From: Medicago truncatula
Taxonomy: Eukaryota > Streptophyta > Magnoliopsida > Fabales > Fabaceae
NCBI RefSeq assembly: GCF_003473485.1
Contig: NC_053043.1
Location: forward strand, 38,292,576-38,356,575
DNA length: 64,000 bases
Direction of reading: 5' to 3'
The notes below the pieces were generated by a model. It searched no databases and was not told the origin of the DNA. It worked only from the letters and a program-made list of their open reading frames with translations. The first letter of the stretch is position 1. Every line of letters begins with the position of its first letter. The position numbers and the translations under genes are program-made. Positions 46,363 to 58,702 of the stretch are shown piece after piece.

Positions 46363-48022
46363 GAGAAAAAAGGTTTAAGAAAAATACCACATGGGTATAA
46401 ATTTGTAAGACTGGTGAGAGGGAGATAAATGATAGATGAAGTTGAATATGATAGAGTTGAAAGAGTCGATGAGAAATAATTGAGTAAAATAAATGAAGAA
46501 AAAACAATTACGGTTTTGTTTGTGAGTAAGGGAATGAGTGAAAGAAAATTGGAAGTGAGTGCAAGGTTACAAGTTTGAGATGAAAGAAGTGGAATATATA
46601 AGTGAAATTTATGGGTTTTGTTTAAATAACATTGAATGTCACCACCAAACAAAATAACATTGAATGCATAAAATTAAGAAAGTTAAAGATTGCATTGCTT
46701 ACCAACAATGATTGGTCCAAGTGGTAAGAAATTTAGACTAATTAAATATATGATCAGTGTTTAATTCATAGCTTATGCGTATGAAAAAATTTGATACGAA
46801 GGGAGAACCTACCTTATACGCCCTACATGTTTTTCAATGCAGATTAATCATTGTTAAGCAACGGTTGATACTTTATACTAATATTATGGAGAGAAAAAAA
46901 ATGAACTACTTTATGCAGCAAACAGCAAACGGAACAACACATGCCCCTCAAAAAAATCTAACAACACTATAACTCCAAAGCACATGACATTTGCAGTAGA
47001 CCACATTCCATGATTACAAATTATATCCCCATATGAAATCTCCACACTCAATCACACTGATCCAACGGCCAAAATCTCACTAAAATCACAAAACAATATG
47101 AAGCAATGCAAATGCTTATGATCTATAACAACTATAAAATAGCAATGGTAGTTATACTAAAGTTCTAAATAACATGCTTTTAAAAGATAAAGTAGAATTA
47201 AACTAACCGCCTAAAATTATTCCATCATAATTTATTTTAAAATTAATTCCAACGTGTTATTACTCTAAAAAAAAAAAACTAATCTCTAATTATAATATAT
47301 CCATCAATACTCCTTATTTTACTTTTTTTGAGGGAACTCCTTATTTTACTTATTTTAAGTATCGTATCACATATATGGTTCAAAAATCAAAATAAATAAA
47401 TAAACTAATCAAGAAGGAGTCCCACCTCCTTTCGGTTTCAATCAGCCCTATTAGAAAATTAATCAAGTCCGGTAGTAAAAAGGAAGAAAGATATGTGTGA
47501 CTTTTTCAATATAAGTCGTCCTTTCTCCTATGCTACTACTACAAGTACAAATTTGCCTTCTTTTTTATTTTCAATAAAGCATAACATTGACAAAGTAGGC
47601 ACAAATTAAAAAAGACCATCCTTTTATGCGATTATGGTCCATCCTTGAAAGAAATAATCAAAAGTGTTACATAATTGAGTTCAGCAGATTAAATTGAGTT
47701 CGGCAGGTTATTGAATCAAGACAGACATAACTATTCAATAATTAAAAGCAAAGGATTGAAAAAGAAGAAGTACTTGATCTTGAATGATTAAAAAAGAAGT
47801 TTCAACACAAAGGGACAACTTTAAGAAGTGGAAAGAGTCTCATAACACTTTATCTTTGTTTCTTTGCATATTTGCTCTTTCAAAATCATACAGCTCACAA
47901 GGGACCTCTCATATACGGCTACCTCCTGCAGCATAATTACAATAAGATGTTTGATATACGCCTATCTGAGTGTATATACACCTAAAAAGATTAATAGATA
48001 AGAGAGAATGATATGATAGATG
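46363..48022. other. Intergenic DNA
   Basis: AT-rich. No coding, RNA or repeat feature could be supported. Confidence 0.5.
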
Positions 48023-48034
48023 TTATAGATAAGT

Positions 48035-48564
48035 ATTTTATTTTTTTGAAGAAACAAAAACGGTGTATATTAACACAGTTAGAGACGCCTCTTTAACATA
48101 AGGTGTGCCAAAAAGATCGCTCAAATTACAAAGTGTCTGTCAAATGATTACATAAAAGTCCGATAGCTGATACCCAAACAAGACCACCATTGCTGACTAC
48201 CATATACGAAAGTGGCATTTTTAGCCTTCAACCATTAGTAAGAATGAAATTTTACCTTATCTATGAACTATCTAACGGAAGTGTGAAAGTTATTAAATAT
48301 TCTATTATTACGTTCTTTCCACACTAAACAAACACAAAGGAGCCAAAGTAACTGGAGAAACGATCGACGAGTCCTCAAGCCTTCGAGATAATTAGTAAAC
48401 TGGAAAAAATGAGCTTGGAGATTTTGATGATCAACTCCTGAAACACCAATCCGAACCTTCTGCCAAATGGAGCCATAAATGTCGCAGTGAATAAACAGAA
48501 GTTGTTCGCTTTCAACCTGGCCACATCCTGCCGAACAAGAGATGTCCTCGGTAGAGAATATTTT
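48035..48564 (-). pseudogene. LINE ORF2 3' fragment (zf-RVT region)
   Basis: The frame contains [18 protein letters not shown], the zinc-finger region found after plant LINE reverse transcriptases, then LCVCLVWKERNNRIFNN and, after an in-frame stop, WWLKAKNATFVYG, typical of the ORF2 C-terminus. It belongs to a different LINE lineage from the one at 15509, which continues into an RNase H-like domain. Confidence 0.8.
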
Positions 48565-48642
48565 TTTGACCATTTCTCGATTTGTGCGTGTCATCCTTGC
48601 GCAGGGGCCATGATAATCTTCTTTGTATCGTTCCAATTTTAT
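48565..48642 (-). pseudogene. U6: U6 snRNA pseudogene, 5'-truncated
   Basis: The minus strand matches plant U6 from about nucleotide 20 to near the 3' end, including the ACACGCACAAAT and GGAACGATAC segments. Two substitutions were noted in the GATACAGAGAAGATTAGC region. The 5' stem-loop and any upstream promoter (USE, TATA) are missing, so it is not an active gene. Confidence 0.9.
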
Positions 48643-49790
48643 AGATAAGTTATGTGGTAGGAAGAGAAAGATAAAGAGAAAATAAGATGTTGAATATGTA
48701 CATAGAATTATAAAGTGTTTAGATATAATGGTGGATGAACGCATGACAAACGTATAACAAACGGTCAATAAAGCAAATTCAATGTAGATATTATTATGGC
48801 CTCAAAATATAAAATAAATAAATAAAAGTTGAACAAAGTTATTGTATTCCATTAAAAAATTTAACCAAATATATCAATTTTGTTTAACATTTTTTTCTTA
48901 TATTTATAATGAGAATGGAGTATAGTTTAGCATGGATTTGGATTTTAAAATGAGGTCATTAGTAAGGACTGAAATTTTACCATGGCCCAACGTTTGAATG
49001 TATCAAAAGTGCCGAATTTTAGAACCCACGGTGGGGAAAAACAATGCTTAAAATCATACATCCACCGAATATGTAGATAAAAATATGTATACAATAATTT
49101 ATCTTGCTACACTCAATACATAAATGAACCCTTTTATCCATTCTCCAAAATATTCATGAATCATATCTATAGAAACTTGAAGAAATCACTAAATAGTAGT
49201 TCCAAAATGACACAACAAATAATTGTAAGAAAGTGTTATGATATTGTTCGAATTAGTAGAAAAAGTGATTTGATTTGATATATATAGTTTCCTTAGTCAG
49301 CTGATTCTAAGGCTAATTCGTAAACATTTGAGAGTGGTTCCTTCAACCCTGTACATAACTATTGAACAAATCATTTCAGCATTTAGATTCAAGTATTTTA
49401 AATTCAAGTTCAATCAAGCAATATTTTTCAATAGTTTACACAGATAGGATTCTTACTAGATGAATTTGGCAGTACAATACGATAAGCTTTTTTCCTAACA
49501 AACAGAAATATACTACTCAAATACTTACAGAATATTAATAATTTCTTCCTACGGAAATATACACAAACAAAGTTATATTATTGGAGTATCACATACTAGG
49601 AACCAATAAACACAGGTAAATAAAAGGTGTAGAATTTATATTATATTAAACTAATAATCGAAGGTGTTTATAACAAAAAAGAAAACAACGAACAAACACA
49701 AGGTATTGAGCTCCTTAAGCTGACAATGCGTAACAAAAAGTAATTACAACAAGGTATGCCGACTACCTTGTTTACCGATTCCACCCATGC

Positions 49791-51920
49791 TCAAAGTGGC
49801 AGCATTGCACACCTTGCCTTCAAGGACGGTGTTGAGAGGCTCCTCCATACTTGAGTCCTCATCTCTTCAAGCTCTTTTCGACTCTGAGTCCTCGCTTGTT
49901 CAAGCTCCACTTGATTTTGAGTCTGCATCTGCTGACTCAATTGTTGTATTAGTGTCACCATTTCAGGGGTCATCTCCACGTTACGAGAACCGCCTTCTCC
50001 ATCAATAGATCGTTCATAAATACATCTATTGTGTATCAAGTTGGAGGACATGGTTTCAGCACCACAATATTTGTCACTTCTTTCATGTTCGACTGTTTCC
50101 TTCCAAATGGTTTGTGTAGTAGAATGATCAAGTAAATGCTTTGTACCCGTTAGAGATGAGCCATCTGATTGAGATAATACCTCTTTAGTTCTCTCATCAA
50201 ACCTCTTCTATATACGTAGATAATAACACTTGTTAATTCAAATTACAATTGATAAGAAAAATAACTTCTTAGTATATGTTTGGTTGGCCGTTTGAATGGC
50301 CAAACGCACGTCAAAATCCTTTGAACTCTATCAAACTCAATTTTCAGTTTTTCACCAATATCAAAGTGTACTCAGTGTTCTTAATTTTTACCCAAGGTTA
50401 GATAAAAAGTAACATAAAAGTTGGAAACTAAACAAATATGTAATATTGATGTCGAATTTTGTGTTAAAGAATATGTACCAAGCAAACAACTTTTTTTTAC
50501 TTAATCAAACCATATTATTTCGAGAAAAACAAAGGAAATTATAAGGCTTCAAATATATAATTACTAAATGTCTCATATAATAATAATGAGAATAGTATGA
50601 ACCTAACTACAACAGATTAACATAAAGTAAGTATTTTCTTTCACTATACCAAACTGTAATAGCCCGGTGGCAGCTGGTCAATAAGTGAGTAAAATTAGCC
50701 AGTTGAATATATAGTTATGAAAATGTATATATGTTACTTCATGCTCATTTGCTCACCTAACATCAAACGGAATACTCCCTCTGTCCCAAATTATAAACAA
50801 AAAAAAACTCAATTTCTTTGTCCTAAATTATAAGCAAAAAAGACCAACTTTTATCATATTTAATTATGTTTTTTCAAAAAATTATATTTTCCAAAGGAAA
50901 ATTAAATGTAAAGTGCATTCAATTTGCTCTCTTTTTCATTTTCTCTATAATCAACTACCAATGAAAATTGTTTTTATATCTTCCTATAAAACTTATTTCA
51001 AAGATAACACAAAAAACTATGTTACAAATTGACTACTATGTTTTAGTTTTCTTAATAAGTGTATTTTTTATGTATTTTTTGCTTATAATATGGGATGGAT
51101 GGAGGGCACTGCCTAATGCCATAAATTCAGCTAAAAGAATAAATCAAACAATTAAAAAATATTAAAGTGTAAATTTAACTGAGTGGTTTTAGCACAAGAA
51201 TCAACATATTCACAAGTGCATTTTTTTCTTGTGCCGTTTTTTGTGCAATTCATTAATAAATGCAAGTCGTCCGAGGGTGTGTTTCTAATTTAGCACAACA
51301 TAAAATTAATTATAAGTGGTAAAAAATAAAGTTAGTTAGAATTTGTGAGTAACTAAATATATACAAATATATAAAAATTAAGAATTAAATGTATGTTTAC
51401 CATGCGTTGACTGGTTGTATAACAACTTACAGAACCACCTGACTGCAGGCAACCTCCCTTCTCTGAAGCTCGGTTAACTTTTCCAATCTGTGAATGTTTT
51501 TGAAATGTTGGATCTGTAGCCCAATGATCTAATAAGCGAGGCCAACCATCTACTCCTATCCACTTTGGAATCCATTCAGGCTTTTTAACATGTTTTCGTC
51601 TTAATGTTGACATCATATATGATAAACGGTGTTGAGCTCGGTAATGAAAATTCTTCTTAACCTGAGCATCGTAGTGAGACTCCCAAACACATTTCGTCTG
51701 CACCAAAGAAACATATTATTTTTTAAGCAAGAAATAGTATTAAAACTAACAAAATATAATTAAATATACTAGACAATAAAACATAATTAATAAATTGAAA
51801 AAAAGTAATTTATTAAATTTAATGCTTCAATAAAATATATCTATTTAACTTGTAAAGGAGATTATATATACTACCTGCCCATCTGCAACCCTCTTCTATA
51901 TCTCCTTGCAGGGTTAGTAT
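49791..51920 (-). pseudogene. Plant En/Spm-type (Transposase_24-like) transposase relic
   Basis: Minus strand. Exon at about 51697-51400 follows a TTGGTGCAG acceptor and encodes TKCVWESHYDAQVKKNFHYR..., RLSYMMSTLRRKHVKKPEWI and NRASEKGGCLQSGGSVSCY, which resemble the conserved core of plant Ptta/En/Spm-type transposase proteins. A later exon (about 50217-49791) encodes RFDERTKEVLSQ and a glutamine-rich coiled coil (EMVTLIQQLSQQMQTQNQ), the usual C-terminal part. A MITE sits in the intervening intron. No upstream catalytic region was found, so the gene is incomplete. Confidence 0.6.
50775..51106. mobile_element. Stowaway-type MITE
   Basis: The left end CTCCCTCTGTCCCAAATTAT and the right end, in reverse complement CCCTCCATCCATCCCATATT, form terminal inverted repeats about 330 bp apart. 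A TA directly precedes the left end. The conserved CTCCCTC...CCCAAATTATAAGC start is that of Stowaway (Tc1/mariner-type) MITEs. It is non-coding. Confidence 0.8.
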
Positions 51921-52565
51921 TTAAGCATGTGTCATTTCCATGTAAAACGAGATGCCGAGAACACTTGCATATATCCTCTCAAGGATGTTGTTTTCAAACA
52001 AGCTTGTGCAATTCCATCACATTTAGAAACAAAAATAATAGTGTTGAACGGAACGATTAATTGTTATACATGTTTCGCATATGTATTGATTTGGATTTCA
52101 AGTGTTGAACGGAAGATTAATTGTTATACATGTTTCGCATGATTAATATGAGTTAAATAACTCGCTGCTACAACTGACATATACTATATGTTTGACACAT
52201 TTTGTATTGAATGTCTCTAAACGCAGAGAAGGGATTTCAGCTGAGATGCAATTAGTGAATTTTTAACAGGGCAAGAGATCAAAAAAGGTATATATGATGA
52301 TGTATAATGAGTGTATGTTGTTTCAGTTGCATAAACCATCATGGATGAAAGGTGGTTTCAATCTTAATTTTAATCAACAAAATGCTGTAACATTATTTCA
52401 TCTAAAGTATTAATTAAGGAGGAGGTCAAAACTAAAATTTATTAAGGAAAAGATAGGGTGAAAAAAAATGTATGCAATAAAGAGAAGAGAAAATTTTACA
52501 TATAGCAAGTTAAGAAGAGAAAGCAAGAGCAAGTGATGAATAAAATGCAGAGATAGATTCACTAC

Positions 52566-52667
52566 CTGTTTACCGATTCCACCCATGCCCAAGCTTGCAG
52601 CCTTGACGGTCATTGCACACCTTGCCTCCAACGGTGTTGGGTTCTCCTTGTCGTGAGGCTCCTCCAT
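52566..52667 (-). other. Exon-like module, copy B (open)
   Basis: A 34-codon open exon from ATG (52667) to a CAG|GTAGTG donor. It starts MEEPHDKENPTPLEA and ends KAASLGMGGIGKQ. GMGGIGK resembles a nucleotide-binding P-loop, but the following exon was not found and the resemblance may be chance. Copies exist at 46258 and about 49768. Confidence 0.35.
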
Positions 52668-52676
52668 ACTTGATTA

Positions 52677-53430
52677 AATCGCGCCATATTTGCTTGACCA
52701 CATACCCAATTAAGCAAATCATACCTATATTTCCAATTAACTTCTTCAGAAGAAAAAAAAAAATGAGCCGTGTCAATTTCTTCGGCATCAAGTGAGACGA
52801 CACCGGAGTCAACATATAATGAAGCTTCAACATGGACGGAAGCTCCATCAATATTCGGTTTGGCTTCAACCTTAGGCGGTTTGACATCTCCAGAATTTTC
52901 GACAAAAAATTGTTTGTCTCTTCTAGATCATCATATGCGTTCTCAAGCATTACTATAGTTACCGTGTTGGTTTGACATCATGGCATATATTTTGATGTTT
53001 TCATAGTGAATTGTTGGTGTTTGGACTCGTTACCCAGTTGGCTATTTTATATGTAGCTTGCTAACTTGCACCTTCGTGTTTTGGGGTGGGTGTAAGTTAG
53101 CAGCCCCATTTTATATTATAGGGTTTTTCTATATCACGCTTTTGAGTTGTTGTTTGTTTCAATTGCATTGGATTATGTTTTATGTGCTCCAAGTACTTTT
53201 TATTTTTATTTTAATCTATTTAGGGTGATGTAGCTCCTTCTACCCCCATTTTAACAATATATATCTACATATAGACACACAAAGGTGATTTTTTTGACAA
53301 ACAAAGGTGATGAAATAAAGTATAATGCTAATTTCATGCAAAGGCTAAATTTTTGGCAACACTTGCGATTGATTCCATTAGAGGTCGTTAAGGAACTGAC
53401 CAAGTCTTTCTCATTCCAAATATAGCAAAC
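52677..53430. other. Intergenic DNA with a possible MULE-like fragment
   Basis: A minus frame at about 52690-52760 reads FSSEEVNWKYRYDLLNWVC, which recalls the start of some plant transposon proteins, but it is too short to assign. Nothing else was recognised. Confidence 0.3.
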
Positions 53431-53463
53431 TCCAAACGATTGGATCAAGGCTCTTGCATGCTC

Positions 53464-53473
53464 CTATATAAAG
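53464..53473 (+). promoter_or_regulatory. TATA box of the Ole e 1-like relic
   Basis: CTATATAAAG preceded by GCATGCTC, matching the promoters of the four array genes, here on the plus strand. Confidence 0.65.
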
Positions 53474-53567
53474 ACTTGGTAGTATCACATTGTTTTTCAT
53501 CACAAGGGGAAATAAAAAGCAGAACAATAAACCACCTTCAACAAACAACAATAAATAAACAAATAAA

Positions 53568-53690
53568 ATGGCAAGATCATTTGTTGTCGTTGCTCTCATT
53601 GTCTCAGCTTTTTGCTTCTCATCTGTCTTCGCTGCACCAAAAGTTGCACCAAATGCTGCAGCAAATAAAGTAAAAAATTTTCGTTGTTGA
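53568..53690 (+). pseudogene. Ole e 1-like relic, first exon only (fifth copy)
   Basis: The ATG and signal peptide (MARSFVVVALIVSAFCFSSV) are clearly homologous to the array genes. After about 35 codons the frame shifts by one base just before the IFFVNG region, and the exon ends in TGA after 40 codons. Neither the YCDPC motif nor exon 2 is present downstream. It lies on the opposite strand from the array and is more diverged, so it predates the recent tandem expansion. Confidence 0.8.
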
Positions 53691-53699
53691 TAAACTTCG

Positions 53700-54260
53700 A
53701 AATTAAAGTTTGGAAAATAGTTGCACTAAAAGGACTCAAAACACCCATGGAGTTGAATGATTTAGAATAAACTTCAATTACAATGACTCGAATAAAAACA
53801 ATGCAAAATGTTCTTCAAACCATTGACATCTCCTTTAAATGACCTCTTATTTTCCTTCAAATGCAAAGAAAATAACTAAAAACATATCCAAAAGTACCAT
53901 ATGATGTTCCTTCATCACAACCCCAAACTTAAACGGTTTCTTGTCCTTACGCAACAAAATAACAAGAACTTAGGGTTTACATGAATTTAAGAATTGGAAC
54001 ATACCTTTTCGGATATGATGCTCAAATTGTTACTCTTCCCACTTCCAAACTTGATTAGCTTAACACTTCCATGCAAGTGGGAAAAATTTAGAGTAAATAC
54101 TCTTACTTTTAACCACTTAAAATTCCAAGATACACATAGAGGTCTTTTCAAGGTTATAACTGTTAGATAATTAGTATTGAGCTTAAGTTATTGGACCTTT
54201 ATATTAGTAAGTTAGAGTCCATTAGGTTTTATCTTATCTTATCTTACTTATCTTATCTTA
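53700..54260. other. Intergenic DNA
   Basis: No gene was seen. A degenerate TTATC repeat run (about 54230-54265) closes this stretch. Confidence 0.5.
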
Positions 54261-57200
54261 TCTTATTATTTCTAATACTAATAACAATGTTAAAAAAATG
54301 TGTCAACCCTAATCCTAATTATTTTGGCGCCAAACAATCCAGACCGTTGGATCTATGTCATTAGGCGCACTTAACATATCAGCCCTTGATCAAATTTTAG
54401 TGCTTTCTTGCACACATCACATTACATAATTCAAATTGAATGCATATCATTTCCCAAGGTATTCATCTTCAATTCATTCTCTTATTCGAAGAGACCCATG
54501 GCTCTTTATTTTCCTTTTTCATCTCCAAAATTCATGTTCAACCTCTTGCTATTCTCTCTCTCTCATTCGCTCTCTGCCAATGAAACCATAACCATACATG
54601 AAGGAAATTTTAATTTGTCCCATGTCTTTTCCACTTTCACCTTTGCCTTTTCTCCTCCCACTCCCCTTCACCGATTCTCTCGATTCCGACATCATCCTCG
54701 CCGTTGTCGACTTCCCCGCCCGCCACCATCTGCGGCATCGTATCAGCAAAAAGAACCGCACAATTTTTGCAGTGGTGCTGAAAGTCCGGTGTTGGTGTGG
54801 TTGTTGCGGTGGTTCGAGCTGTTGTGCACGTATGGTGGTTTCATCCGCTTCTTCCTTTTATTCTTCCTTCAATGTCGGAAAGTTAATGACATCTTACTCT
54901 TCTTCCATGTCTTCCCTTTTATCCTTAGTTTTTTTTTTGTTCTTGCTGATTTATAACTGAATCGTTTATTTTTCTCTGTTTTTTATCTGTTCTTTCTAAT
55001 TTGTATTTTTTTTCTTGGTTTCAGATCCTATAGATAACGTTTCTCCTTAGATTGAGAAATAGCCTGGGGTTGTCTTTGTAAAATCAGGTTCGTTTCTTCT
55101 TTTCAGATCTTAGAACTAATCATTTCGTGTTTTATTGTTTTCAATGGTCCTATTTCCATACCGTCGTTGTTTCTGCAAATTTTAACTCTGTCAATTTAGT
55201 AATCAACTTTGGTTCATGCTTAAAAGAGTTAAATGTACTCCATAAGAAGTAGTTGATGGACAAAAGAGTTAAGAGTAATCCATAATAATTTGTTTTGGGA
55301 AATTTGAGTTTCTTGAACAATACAAGTATCTTATTGATTTGATTTTTGGCTATAATGAAGTCATACGGTCAGGAAATTTTTTATTATTTCGGGTTTCTCA
55401 TTGTTTCATAATTTCGTTTTATTTGCTCATGGTTTGCTACTAATAATTAGTGCAGCCAAATTATTCAATGAATCTCTGATCTCATTGCTGACATGGTTTT
55501 GGAATATTGACTATTATGTCAATAATAACATTTTTATACCCAATGTTTGTATAGATGAATCACTTTATGAGGAATTCATTGAAGAAATTTTGTATTGGCT
55601 CTGTTGGAGCAGCATTATCATATTTGTTCTTGCAATTTTGAGTAATAAAACATCCTAAGCAGTTGTTTATTTTGCTTTTGAATTGTAGAATAGGAATTAG
55701 TTTATTTCTTTGATTAGTCCTCATTTTAGTCCTCATCTCTATGCTCGCTCACTCACAACATTGAACCATTTTTTTCATTTGTCTCTCTTTCATTTCGAAC
55801 CTTCTTCCTCGGATAATTTCGGCAACGCCGTTCTGTTCTATGGCTATCTTCGAATTGCAGTTCCGGTTTTTCTTCCTTTTTCCTTTAACGTCGATTGGGT
55901 TTCTTTCATTGCCATTTTGTCCTTTGAGTTTTAGTTCTTCTGAGTTCTATTTTGCATTGATTATATTGTATATCTCATATTCCTTTCCTTCATCCTCACA
56001 AGTTTTTTGTTTATTTTCCTTTGTTGTCATTACGCGGTTTGAGTTTTTGTTCTTCCGAGTTCTAATTATTTTTTATAATATTTTACATTTTTGATAATAA
56101 TTTTGATAGATTTGGTGGATTAACTTATATATTTTTTCCTTAAGCTTTTTGCTTTATCTCAATCATTTTCGAAAGAGATTTAAACTAGAAAAGGTCCGTA
56201 TTATGTTTTCATATCATTCATGGAACCTATTTGGACTTTCTTTGCATATGAAGCTTCTTTTATGGTTTCCACTAATAGTTATTAGTTAGATTTAGTCCTT
56301 GAGATTTTTCTCTTTCTCATGTAATGTATGTAATGCTACGCTGTTGAAATATTTATGTTAGAGATATGATTTAAGACAAAGATTAGGTGGCTTATAATGG
56401 AATAGAGGTGCTCATACATATATGAATCATCACTCATTCATCGATTGTTAGTTTCAAGGGCCAGTTTCTTTTGATTCATGTTAGTTTTGTTTCTTCTGTT
56501 TAACATCCTTTCATATGATATGAATATTTATAGATAAATATGTTAATTTAAATTTGTACTAATGTGATTTTGATTATTATTGTACAAATGGAATTGTATC
56601 CCAGTGATTACCATTTATATGTATGTGAGCTCAATCCAAACAATGTAAGTATTGGATATATTGAATATGTTTCCTATTGATTTCATAATAATCAAATTGT
56701 TTAAGTGTAAGATATACACATTATTTGTTAATCTGTAGTCTTATATCACTTCTATGATGTTCTGCCTAACAAAGTTGTGAATTGTTTGTTTTAGGTACGT
56801 GAATTGTTTGCTTTAGGTACACTTTTGCTTTGGTTTATTTATTCTAAACATCCCTCTCCCTTTGATGTCGTAATTGAGGCACCCAAGTTCAAGTGAGACA
56901 CATCAACATTGGGTTGAATGCCTTCATGTCAAGTTTAGAGACTTATGAGGTTCATTAAAACTTTTGGTTCTTTAAGGGCATGCCATTGGTTCACAACTTT
57001 GTGGCAACGGGATGGGATTGAATTATGAGGTTGCGGCTGCCATGGTACATGATGTATCAGTTTTAGGTACTCCCTTTCTCACTATTTTTTCTCTCATTTA
57101 AAATTCTCTACTACCACCTTATATTTTTGAAACATTTTGTTTTTAACTCAATTGAATTTTAAATTCCTCTTCTATTAGGTCATAATTTTTCTTACTCAAT

Positions 57201-58702
57201 GGTTCTATCAAATTGGATTCTAAATCTGAGCTTTTCTTTGGCAAGAAATGCTACTACTTGGTGAAGAATCAAAATATAGCAATTGGGTTTTCAAGGTAGT
57301 GGAGTTAATAAATTTGATATTATAAGTTAATAAAACAGTACCTGCTGCCATAGCCTCCAAGCGAGGATCATGCTTGGAAGGACACTCCAAATTTATGGAA
57401 TGATATATGGATGTCAGTTGTAATTGAATACCAATTCTAGATGCAAAGAGAATTGAAATAGCTTCTGTTAGAGGGAATCATTGTGACAATAATTTAAAAA
57501 CAATATGGATGTCTATAAGCTTCAACTTTTGACAGTGTTTGAAATCCATTTCGCATAGAGGGAATCATTGTTTTTTGTTGCACATTCAACTCACAATAGG
57601 TTCTCATCTCATTTGTCACCGGCAAGCTAAAGTGGAATTTCCACGAGAGAAGATAAAAAAGCGGCAAGACCTATGTGAGGTTTGAGTTCTTATTTAGTTA
57701 AGAATCTTAAGACTTATTTTCATTTTGTTGGGCATCCTTTTTTCTTTTTTTTATTCTATTGAGACTTACGTTTCATGTTCTTTTTGGGTTACAAATGTTG
57801 TTTTAGAATTAGGCTTTAAAATTGTCTCCACTCCTTTTACATTCTTCAATGAATTCTTTTATTTTCTTTGTGATTTAGGCATTGAAGTAATATACGAATT
57901 GCAGCAGAAACTGTCATAGAGTGATTATTTGTTACAAGGATGTTCTTCTTTTGCAGCAGAAATTCACGTTCCAGTTTATTCTTCTTTTGGTTCATTTCTA
58001 GCAGCAGTAGAGGAAAAGAAACTGGCAGAGGAGGGATACATAACATAGTAGTAAAATTGCTTTTGCCATTAAATTCTCTAACACATGTAGCATGTAACTG
58101 TATTGAAATTTGACAACTTTGAACCAGATCTTTCAACAGATTTCAAGTTACATGTGATTATATTTCACACAAAATAGTATAGTTTAACAAACTCGGAGAT
58201 AGTCCTTAGAAAGCAGGAGTAATTTATTGTTGTTAGACACTTTAATGGCAAAATAAGACAGTTCCTCTCAATAATTAGTTTTATTCCCACTGTTTAAAAA
58301 GTATATCTTTCTAAGTTTTGTAAATTTGATATCAAGTGATGTTAAAGTACCTAAAAATCATATTGTTATAGTTGCTAGGATTATTTAAAGACAACACTCT
58401 TCCTACGATCATCTAACCTTTGTAGCAAGGATACTATTGTTTATGTTTAGAAATGGAATGGAAAGGTTATAGATAGTAAGGATACTATTGTTTGTGTTTA
58501 GAAATGGAATGGAAAGGTTATAGATAGTATTTGGATTATATTTCCAATATTTTTGGAATATGTTTTATTATTGTTTGGTCTAACTGAAAAGTTGGCTTTT
58601 TTTCTTCAACATTTATCAACATGTACATATATTGTGTTATATTCTACTATGTTTAAATCCACATTGTAAATGCCCGTGCGTCAGCACGGGTGGGGGATCT
58701 AG
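54261..58702 (+). mobile_element. Candidate Helitron 1
   Basis: The 3' end is well supported: a stem CCCGTGC...GCACGGG (58673-58690) twelve bases before a terminal CTAG followed by T (58699-58703). The 5' end is a guess at the TC after the last A of the TTATC run (TCTTATTATTTCTAATACTAATAAC). The interior has no helicase or Rep motif and no convincing gene. A pyrimidine-rich stretch with open frames at 54408-54960 resembles a captured promoter/5' leader, but no protein family was recognised. Confidence 0.45.
58673..58702 (+). other. Helitron 3' terminus 1
   Basis: Hairpin CCCGTGCGTCAGCACGGG followed by TGGGGGATCTAG and then T, matching the plant Helitron rule (stem-loop about 10 bases before CTRR, insertion before T). 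Confidence 0.8.

Larger units (their letters stand above)
48023..48650 (-). mobile_element. U6 snRNA-LINE chimeric retroinsertion
   Basis: On the minus strand a U6 snRNA sequence (48642-48565) is joined directly to the 3' part of a plant L1 ORF2 and 3' region (48564-48035), which ends in an A-rich tail. The whole is bounded by a perfect 12-bp direct repeat, ACTTATCTATAA on the minus strand (48639-48650 and 48023-48034). This is the signature of target-primed reverse transcription with a template switch from LINE RNA to U6 RNA. Confidence 0.85.
48968..52676. repeat. Diverged duplicate block B
   Basis: The longer counterpart of block A. It contains the block start at 48968-49630, exon-like module at 49768-49857, transposase pseudogene, Stowaway MITE at 50775-51106, and a second exon-like module at 52566-52667. 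An internal 40-bp direct repeat (about 52041-52080 and 52101-52140) is also present. Confidence 0.7.

Noticed and set aside
48565-48642. Functional U6 snRNA gene
   Set aside because: The first 19 nucleotides and the upstream promoter elements are missing, and it is fused to LINE sequence.
52566-52600. GMGGIGK as an NB-ARC disease-resistance gene P-loop
   Set aside because: Only eight residues match, the next residue is Gln and no further NB-ARC motif follows in any frame.
54408-54956. 182-codon ORF and a 120-codon overlapping ORF
   Set aside because: Pyrimidine-rich, low-complexity composition; two frames are open at once and no domain, signal or family is recognisable.
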